NCBI RefSeq assembly: GCF_003722075.1
Contig: NZ_RDSK01000018.1
Coordinates: 26,194-90,193 of the forward strand
DNA length: 64,000 nt
Reading direction: 5' to 3'
Source of the DNA: Methanohalophilus sp. RSK
GTDB taxonomy: Archaea > Halobacteriota > Methanosarcinia > Methanosarcinales > Methanosarcinaceae
A model generated the notes under the pieces. It made no database searches, was not told where the DNA came from, and saw only the letters and a list, made by a program, of their open reading frames with translations. Below are positions 59,630 through 64,000 of the stretch, piece after piece. Each line of letters starts with the position of its first letter. Within the stretch, counting starts at the first letter, position 1. A program made the position numbers and the translations under genes.

Positions 59630-60196
59630 TCAAATCTGTTCTTTCAGGGATTTCAGAGCATCCAGTACAATGGATGAATAACTTCCCTTATCGGTATTGT
59701 AATGTTCTTTAGCACGAACCACATATGAATCCGAACCATCCAGATTATGTAATCTATTAATTGTCTGAATGGCAGTATCGACAACCCACATATCCCGTGT
59801 GTTACCATCAACTATGCTTATGGATTCAGGTCTTATGGAAGTAATAGTGTCCCCATCAGGAGTCTCATAAACACTGGGTTTGCCTGCAACAGCTACAAAT
59901 GCGGGAGTTTCACATTCTGACAGCAGTTGTGCTGCTTCCGGTTGGTACTGACCTGCATATATTGTGAAGGTACCTGTAGGATCTGTAACCCGGCCTCTCC
60001 AGTATTCCGCTTCATTGCCTATATTTTCCTTCTCGATAAGAGTCCCTACAATAAAAAGGCGATTTACCCTGGCCCCGGTTGGTGTTAACAGATACTGAGG
60101 AGAATAAACATCGTCACCTTCCCTGAATGAGAGATCCGAATTCCTAAACTCTTTTGCAAACATTCTTTTTGCTACTTCACGTACATAGGTAGACAT
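59630..60196 (-). CDS. RPA-associated OB-fold protein (COG3390 type)
   Basis: 188 residues. An OB fold in about 35-125 reads VNRLFIVGTLIEKENIGNEAEYWRGRVTDPTGTFTIYAGQYQPEA in parts, the strand order of single-stranded DNA-binding proteins, followed by SIRPESISIVDGNTRDMWVVDTAIQTINRL and a helical C terminus. This is the archaeal RPA-associated family encoded next to RPA genes. The ATG directly follows the RPA stop (TGA then ATG) with the SD GGAGGTGG inside the RPA gene, so the two are translationally coupled and probably act together on single-stranded DNA. Confidence 0.88.
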   Translation of the reverse strand: MSTYVREVAKRMFAKEFRNSDLSFREGDDVYSPQYLLTPTGARVNRLFIVGTLIEKENIGNEAEYWRGRVTDPTGTFTIYAGQYQPEAAQLLSECETPAFVAVAGKPSVYETPDGDTITSIRPESISIVDGNTRDMWVVDTAIQTINRLHNLDGSDSYVVRAKEHYNTDKGSYSSIVLDALKSLKEQI

Positions 60197-61747
60197 TCAG
60201 GCCACCTCCAGATCTGCAATAAGCTCATCAACCTTTTCCATATCAACAGTGGACAATGGTTCAATGGATTTAGCTATTAAGTAACGATCAGCAAGCGATC
60301 CTTCCACACAATAATATTTCCCCACAAGGTCCTCACGCATTTTACTTACCACTACAGTTTGGTCAAGGGCATCCGCTGCAAGATTAATTGCTTCCTCAAG
60401 AGTGATACCGGTCAATTTTTCGGTAATTTCCCTGTTCAGAAGAACATCCTGCACAGTTTCCCCATTATCAAGCACAGCTTTGATACGCAGATCATAATTC
60501 CCATCAACCTTGCCGTGCTCCATACAGGCTCCTTTTGTAAGTGCCCGGTTACATTCAGGACAGCGTTTTATAAGACCGGAGCCATCCTGGATATCAATCA
60601 TTGCACCCTGGAAACTATTAGCTCCAACTTCTATTTCTTCAGAGAGAGGTTCAATTGTAGTAGTACGATTGAGAATTACCTCATAGTTTCCATTCCACTC
60701 ATTGACAACAATGTTATTGAAGCGATAAACCTGTCCTTCTTCTACATCAGGCAGATCATCACGAGACCATTTGATGAATTTGATAGTGCCAGTTTTGTCA
60801 CCAAGAATCCCTACCTGGGAAATCGCATCATTGGAATTATCCCACAACTGGACAACCTTGGCTTCGATGTTGGCCCACATATTTTCCTGACGTAATTCTG
60901 AAAGTAAACAGTCTTCAGCCGACCCCTGTGGCTGGAATGATGTATCAATATCTTCTTCCAGAGGCTCAATGCTGCTTGTGCGGTTTAGGGTAACTTCATA
61001 CTTACCATTCCATTCATTGACAACCACATTACTGAAAAGGTAAGATCTACCTTCTTCTACATCAGGCAGATCATCACGAGACCATTTGATGAATTTGATA
61101 GTGCCGGATTCATCCCCAAGAATTCCAACCTGGGAAATCGCTTCATTGGAATTATCCCATAACTGGACGACCTTGGCTTTGAGATTGGCCCACATGTTTT
61201 CCTGATTCAGATCTGAAACCTGACATTCTTCAGGAGAACCCGCAGAAGTTGAACCGGCATCAATATCTGTTGCAAGCGGTTCTACAGAACTGGTACGATT
61301 CAGGGTTAATTCCAGCTTACCATTCCATTCATTAACAACCACATTACTAAAACGGTATGATTTACCTTCTTCAACATCAGGAAGATTATCCCTGGCCCAT
61401 TTGATAAATTTTATTCGACCGGTCGAGTCGCCTACCAGACCCACCTGGGAAATTGAACTGTTTGAATTATCCCATAATTGTACTACTTTAATGTCGACAT
61501 TTACCCATTGGTCTGCTTTCACATCCGCAATATTAGACATTGTTGCGGGTTTTGATTGGTTGAAAAATTCATTCTTGTCGACATTATACTGCTTAAGCAA
61601 AACATTTACAGTATTTTTTCGTGCTTCATTGGTAGGAACTTTGAACTTGTTAACAAGTTTATCAAGCCGCTCTTCAATCTCTTCCAGAGGAACTTCTATT
61701 CCCATATCTTTAAATTGGGTCTGTATACCCTTTGCAATGTCTTCCAT
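60197..61747 (-). CDS. Replication factor A (RPA) with three near-identical OB folds and a zinc finger
   Basis: 516 residues from ATG 61747 (SD AGGTGA); the frame opens 48 codons earlier without support. After a helical N terminus (about 1-75) come three OB folds (about 80-165, 185-270, 290-375). Each repeats VVQLWDNSN, ISQVG, G-IKFIKW-RD-LPDVEEG and VVNEWNG at exactly 105-residue spacing (Trp 81, 186, 291). A C4-type finger CPECN...CMEH (CxxCx8CxxH, Cys396, Cys399, Cys408, His411) is followed by a last DNA-binding module (about 415-500). It binds single-stranded DNA in replication and repair. OB 2 and 3 are the most alike. Confidence 0.92.
   Translation of the reverse strand: MEDIAKGIQTQFKDMGIEVPLEEIEERLDKLVNKFKVPTNEARKNTVNVLLKQYNVDKNEFFNQSKPATMSNIADVKADQWVNVDIKVVQLWDNSNSSISQVGLVGDSTGRIKFIKWARDNLPDVEEGKSYRFSNVVVNEWNGKLELTLNRTSSVEPLATDIDAGSTSAGSPEECQVSDLNQENMWANLKAKVVQLWDNSNEAISQVGILGDESGTIKFIKWSRDDLPDVEEGRSYLFSNVVVNEWNGKYEVTLNRTSSIEPLEEDIDTSFQPQGSAEDCLLSELRQENMWANIEAKVVQLWDNSNDAISQVGILGDKTGTIKFIKWSRDDLPDVEEGQVYRFNNIVVNEWNGNYEVILNRTTTIEPLSEEIEVGANSFQGAMIDIQDGSGLIKRCPECNRALTKGACMEHGKVDGNYDLRIKAVLDNGETVQDVLLNREITEKLTGITLEEAINLAADALDQTVVVSKMREDLVGKYYCVEGSLADRYLIAKSIEPLSTVDMEKVDELIADLEVA
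60623..61507. repeat. Intragenic direct repeat of the RPA OB-fold module, period 315 bp
   Basis: Three copies in phase. Copies 2 and 3 share long identical DNA stretches; for example the sequence beginning catcaggcagatcatcacga occurs at 60745 and at 61060 and stays identical for about 45 bases. The first copy (around 61376) is more diverged. The spacing of 315 bases equals 105 codons. Confidence 0.88.
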
Positions 61748-61841
61748 AAAATCACCTTGACCTCTTGTTTTTCCATATAGAGAGGCAAAGGTGAATATGG
61801 CGTTTGGGTATATATAGATGTTTGAAGTGGACTGAAAGTAA

Positions 61842-63674
61842 TCAACGCTCAAAAATATCTGCAACCTTCTGTGCTGAATCGCCTTCACCAATTACAGTTA
61901 CAATGTCGTCATATTCAAAGACAATATTCCCATTGGCGATAAAGGATTCATTTCCTCTTCTGACCATGAGTAAAAGGCTGTTTTCAGGTAATTTGAGCTC
62001 ACTAATGGATTTTCCTACAACCTGCGGATTGCTAACATGTGCTTCAATTATATCAGCCCCTTCACCAACTTCACACATCGAGAACATATGAGGGCGGTCT
62101 ACCATATTGTCCAGCACAAGAGCTGTTGTCATTGCCGGACTCATTGCCCTGATTTCAAGATCCCAGAAAGCATGAAGGTTTTCAATATTATTTACACGTG
62201 CAACGATCTGGTCCTTATCAAAATTAAACTTGGTCTTGGCAATCTGGCAAATAAGCAGGTTGGTATTGTCTTTTTCCATTGTCGTAACTACATATTTAGC
62301 ATGATCAATCCCTGCCTCTTTTAGAACATTAATATCCTCCGGGTCACCATGCACGACTCTTATGTCAGATTTCATCAATTTCTGGCAATTTTCTTCAGAA
62401 GGGTCTACAACTACTACATTTTCCCCTCTCTTTTCAAAACGCTCGGCGAGAATCTTTCCAACCTCACCGCCACCTACTACAAGTATTTCCATTGGAATCA
62501 CTCCTAAGAACTTAGCAACATGCTTGGCAAGGGAACCGGTCATTAAAACCGTAATAATGATGGTAATGAATATAAGTCCTACAAGGGCATCACCGCCTAC
62601 CATCCCCATTGAATTTAACTTTACTGCAAAATAGGTTGCAATCGAGGCAGGAACTACTCCCCGTGGACCAACAAAAGAAACAAATAATTTTTCATTTCGA
62701 TTAAAAGATGTGCCTCGGGTAGAAAGAAATACAGAAATCGGCCTGGCCACGAAAATCAAGACCATAACAACCGCTACACCGACAAGCCCGATCTGTATAA
62801 TGTAATCAAAACGCAGTAATGCTGCAAGTAACAGGAAGATCAAAGACAACATCATCAATACAAGATCAGCCTTGAACTCTTTCAGTGCAGATTTGTAGGG
62901 AACTTTGGATGAACCCACCATAATACCAAATATTGCAACTGCAAGAATTCCCGATTCATTGGCAAAAGACTCAGCAATAACAAAGGTGGCAATCACCATT
63001 GTAAAAGTAATGAGCCGTACGGTTTGTTCAGTAAGAAGCATTTTGCCAAGGATATTTCGCAGCAAAAAGCCACTGGCCAAACCTAAAACCAACCCCATTC
63101 CTACCCTTTGTATGAAAAAACCAACAAGTTCCAAACCTGAAAGAGGTGAGACAATCAATTCAAAAATAAGTGCTGCCAATATGACACTTGCAGCATCATT
63201 GAGAACACCTTCAAGTTCAAGTATTTTGCTGACTTTATGGGGAACATTAACATTCCTTACAAGCGGAGTTATTACAGTTGGACCGGTAGCTGTTACAAGT
63301 GCACCAAAAAGGGCAGCAATATTCAAAGGTAGCCCTGCAATATAATAACTGGCAGCCGTGGCTAGTATAAATGTTATAACAACACCAAATATAACAAGTC
63401 TTAGTACACTTTTTTGGATACTACGTATAGAACGAAGGTCAATGTGAAGGCCACCATCAAAAACAATGACAGACACACAGAGGCCAACAATTGCTGTGAG
63501 GCCGTCACCCAAAATCGTGGGATCCAATATATTAAGAACCTCAGGACCTGCGATTATTCCCTCAATCAAAAGGAAGATCAATATAGGCATACGAAAGCGC
63601 ATACTCAACAGGTGAGCTATAATAGTCATAAGAAGCACAGCAAGTGCAACCTGTAAGAAATATATTGAATCCAA
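61842..63674 (-). CDS. Monovalent cation/H+ antiporter (CPA family) with C-terminal TrkA-type RCK domains
   Basis: 610 residues: about twelve membrane helices in residues 1-390 (including RMPILIFLLIEGIIAGPE, FGALVTATGPTVITPLVRN, and FVGPRGVVPASIATYFAVKL with the antiporter PRG motif). A TrkA-N Rossmann domain follows (about 396-510; EILVVGGGEVGKILAERFEKRG, VVDPSEENC), then a TrkA-C domain (about 525-605). It exchanges K+ or Na+ for protons, gated by nucleotide binding at the RCK. The frame starts with TTG at 63674, eight bases after the SD GGAG; no ATG is near. Na+/K+ control suits a marine or salt-tolerant methanogen. Confidence 0.92.
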   Translation of the reverse strand: MDSIYFLQVALAVLLMTIIAHLLSMRFRMPILIFLLIEGIIAGPEVLNILDPTILGDGLTAIVGLCVSVIVFDGGLHIDLRSIRSIQKSVLRLVIFGVVITFILATAASYYIAGLPLNIAALFGALVTATGPTVITPLVRNVNVPHKVSKILELEGVLNDAASVILAALIFELIVSPLSGLELVGFFIQRVGMGLVLGLASGFLLRNILGKMLLTEQTVRLITFTMVIATFVIAESFANESGILAVAIFGIMVGSSKVPYKSALKEFKADLVLMMLSLIFLLLAALLRFDYIIQIGLVGVAVVMVLIFVARPISVFLSTRGTSFNRNEKLFVSFVGPRGVVPASIATYFAVKLNSMGMVGGDALVGLIFITIIITVLMTGSLAKHVAKFLGVIPMEILVVGGGEVGKILAERFEKRGENVVVVDPSEENCQKLMKSDIRVVHGDPEDINVLKEAGIDHAKYVVTTMEKDNTNLLICQIAKTKFNFDKDQIVARVNNIENLHAFWDLEIRAMSPAMTTALVLDNMVDRPHMFSMCEVGEGADIIEAHVSNPQVVGKSISELKLPENSLLLMVRRGNESFIANGNIVFEYDDIVTVIGEGDSAQKVADIFER

Positions 63675-63720
63675 CCTGTCATCTCCGGCGAGGTTAATAC
63701 AATAACCAGAAAAAGGTTTT

Positions 63721-63732
63721 CATATATAAATC
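63721..63732 (-). promoter_or_regulatory. TATA box of the antiporter gene
   Basis: GATTTATATATG on the minus strand about 47 bases upstream of the TTG start, giving an expected start site near 63695. Confidence 0.55.
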
Positions 63733-63792
63733 TTTTATGAAAAATATGAATCCATAAAAGATAGTATTATCTATTTCAAAAAAGAAGAAAAA

Positions 63793-63818
63793 AGTCCTAT
63801 CTGCAAGAAGCAGACAGA
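63793..63818 (-). terminator. Terminator hairpin after the partial gene at the right edge
   Basis: On the minus strand TCTGC-TTCTT-GCAGA forms a 5-bp stem (extended by two pairs after a mismatch) and is followed by TAGGACTTTTTTCTTC. It lies just downstream of the stop at 63831. Confidence 0.6.
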
Positions 63819-63830
63819 ACATTGTTTTAT

Positions 63831-64000
63831 TTAGCCTGTGATTTCCCTGAATTTATCGCAGCAATTGATATTGACATCCAGAAGTTTCTCAATATTCATC
63901 TTGGATGCGATACCCTTGGCGCATCCTGGAACGGATGTAAGTACACCAATATCAAGTTCCTCACGGATTTCCCTCATGACATATTCGTCACTCAGGTCAA
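63831..64000 (-). CDS. Unrecognised protein, C-terminal 55 residues only (gene starts outside the window)
   Basis: A minus-strand frame enters from the right edge and ends at the TAA at 63831-63833. It reads as a soluble domain with a helix ([12 protein letters not shown]), a strand and loop ([17 protein letters not shown]) and a second helix ending with adjacent cysteines ([14 protein letters not shown]). The PGCAKGIA loop could bind phosphate or a cofactor. I cannot name the family from this fragment. A terminator-like hairpin follows. Confidence 0.7.
   Translation of the reverse strand, partial: DLSDEYVMREIREELDIGVLTSVPGCAKGIASKMNIEKLLDVNINCCDKFREITG

Noticed and set aside
1..64000. Search by eye for CRISPR arrays, integrase or transposase genes and terminal inverted repeats
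   Set aside because: No regularly spaced 25-40 base repeats with unique spacers and no mobile-element proteins were found. The only tandem repeats are coding (beta-helix and RPA genes).

Overview
The window is chromosomal DNA of a methanogenic archaeon, most likely a member of the Methanosarcinaceae (the Methanohalophilus, Methanolobus and Methanococcoides group fits; the genus cannot be fixed from sequence alone). Pointers are methanofuran biosynthesis genes (mfnD, mfnF, mfnE), archaeal ThrRS, SAM synthetase, KEOPS and RPA proteins, ADP-dependent sugar kinases, a surface protein with a PGF-CTERM-type tail, archaeal TATA boxes, a tRNA-Tyr with an intron at 37/38, and a bacterial-type GrpE-DnaK-DnaJ operon of the kind known from mesophilic methanogens. 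Genes are dense, often overlapping by 4 bases, with Shine-Dalgarno (SD) sites in many operons and apparently leaderless starts at some promoters.

Layout. 0-5.2 kb: the 5' part of trkA, then grpE-dnaK-dnaJ, and a small membrane protein, all on the minus strand. 5.3-8.5 kb: mfnD-mfnF-mfnE, a tiny zinc-ribbon protein, aEF-1beta and tRNA-Ala(CGC). 8.5-12.7 kb: thiI, a UbiB-type kinase, two overlooked zinc-ribbon microproteins, a Toprim protein, another CxxC protein, and a remnant resembling the start of a phenylacetate-CoA ligase. 13.1-17.2 kb: a 1361-residue parallel-beta-helix surface protein built from a 69-bp repeat, including four perfect copies of a 138-bp unit. 17.5-26 kb: acylphosphatase, thrS, an AI-2E-type membrane protein, a PUA/PAPS-reductase-like/ferredoxin fusion, an NfnAB/SudAB-type flavoprotein pair, and a small anchored secreted protein. 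26.1-30.3 kb: tRNA-Asp, intron-containing tRNA-Tyr, SAM synthetase, and hisG-hisA-hisB.

30.2-35.7 kb: a compact cluster of a helix-hairpin-helix MutS-like ATPase with the TIGR03915/TIGR03916 pair (DUF4130 protein and radical SAM protein), preceded by an ArsR regulator and a TIM-barrel protein. 35.8-38.6 kb: two tandem ADP-dependent sugar kinase paralogues. 38.6-41.3 kb: argC, a CBS-domain gene and argJ. 41.4-47 kb: nucleoside deoxyribosyltransferase, AMMECR1, pgk, a BioD-like/DRTGG protein and ADP-forming acyl-CoA synthetase. 47-52.4 kb: iron-sulfur flavoprotein, ClC channel, and a minus-strand operon cgi121-glpX-mtaB that contains two successive steps of tRNA position-37 modification (t6A, then ms2t6A). 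52.5-64 kb: thrC, leuS, three predicted DNA-binding regulators, a phosphodiesterase, an RPA with three near-identical OB folds plus its partner gene, a K+/H+-type antiporter, and the 3' end of an unrecognised gene.

Most of the window is core metabolism and information processing. I saw no CRISPR array, integrase, insertion sequence or toxin-antitoxin locus. The parts most worth a second look are the MutS-like/DUF4130/radical SAM operon, the PUA-PAPS-reductase fusion, the triplicated RPA OB fold, the apparent CTG start of mtaB, the expanding beta-helix repeats and the zinc-ribbon microproteins.
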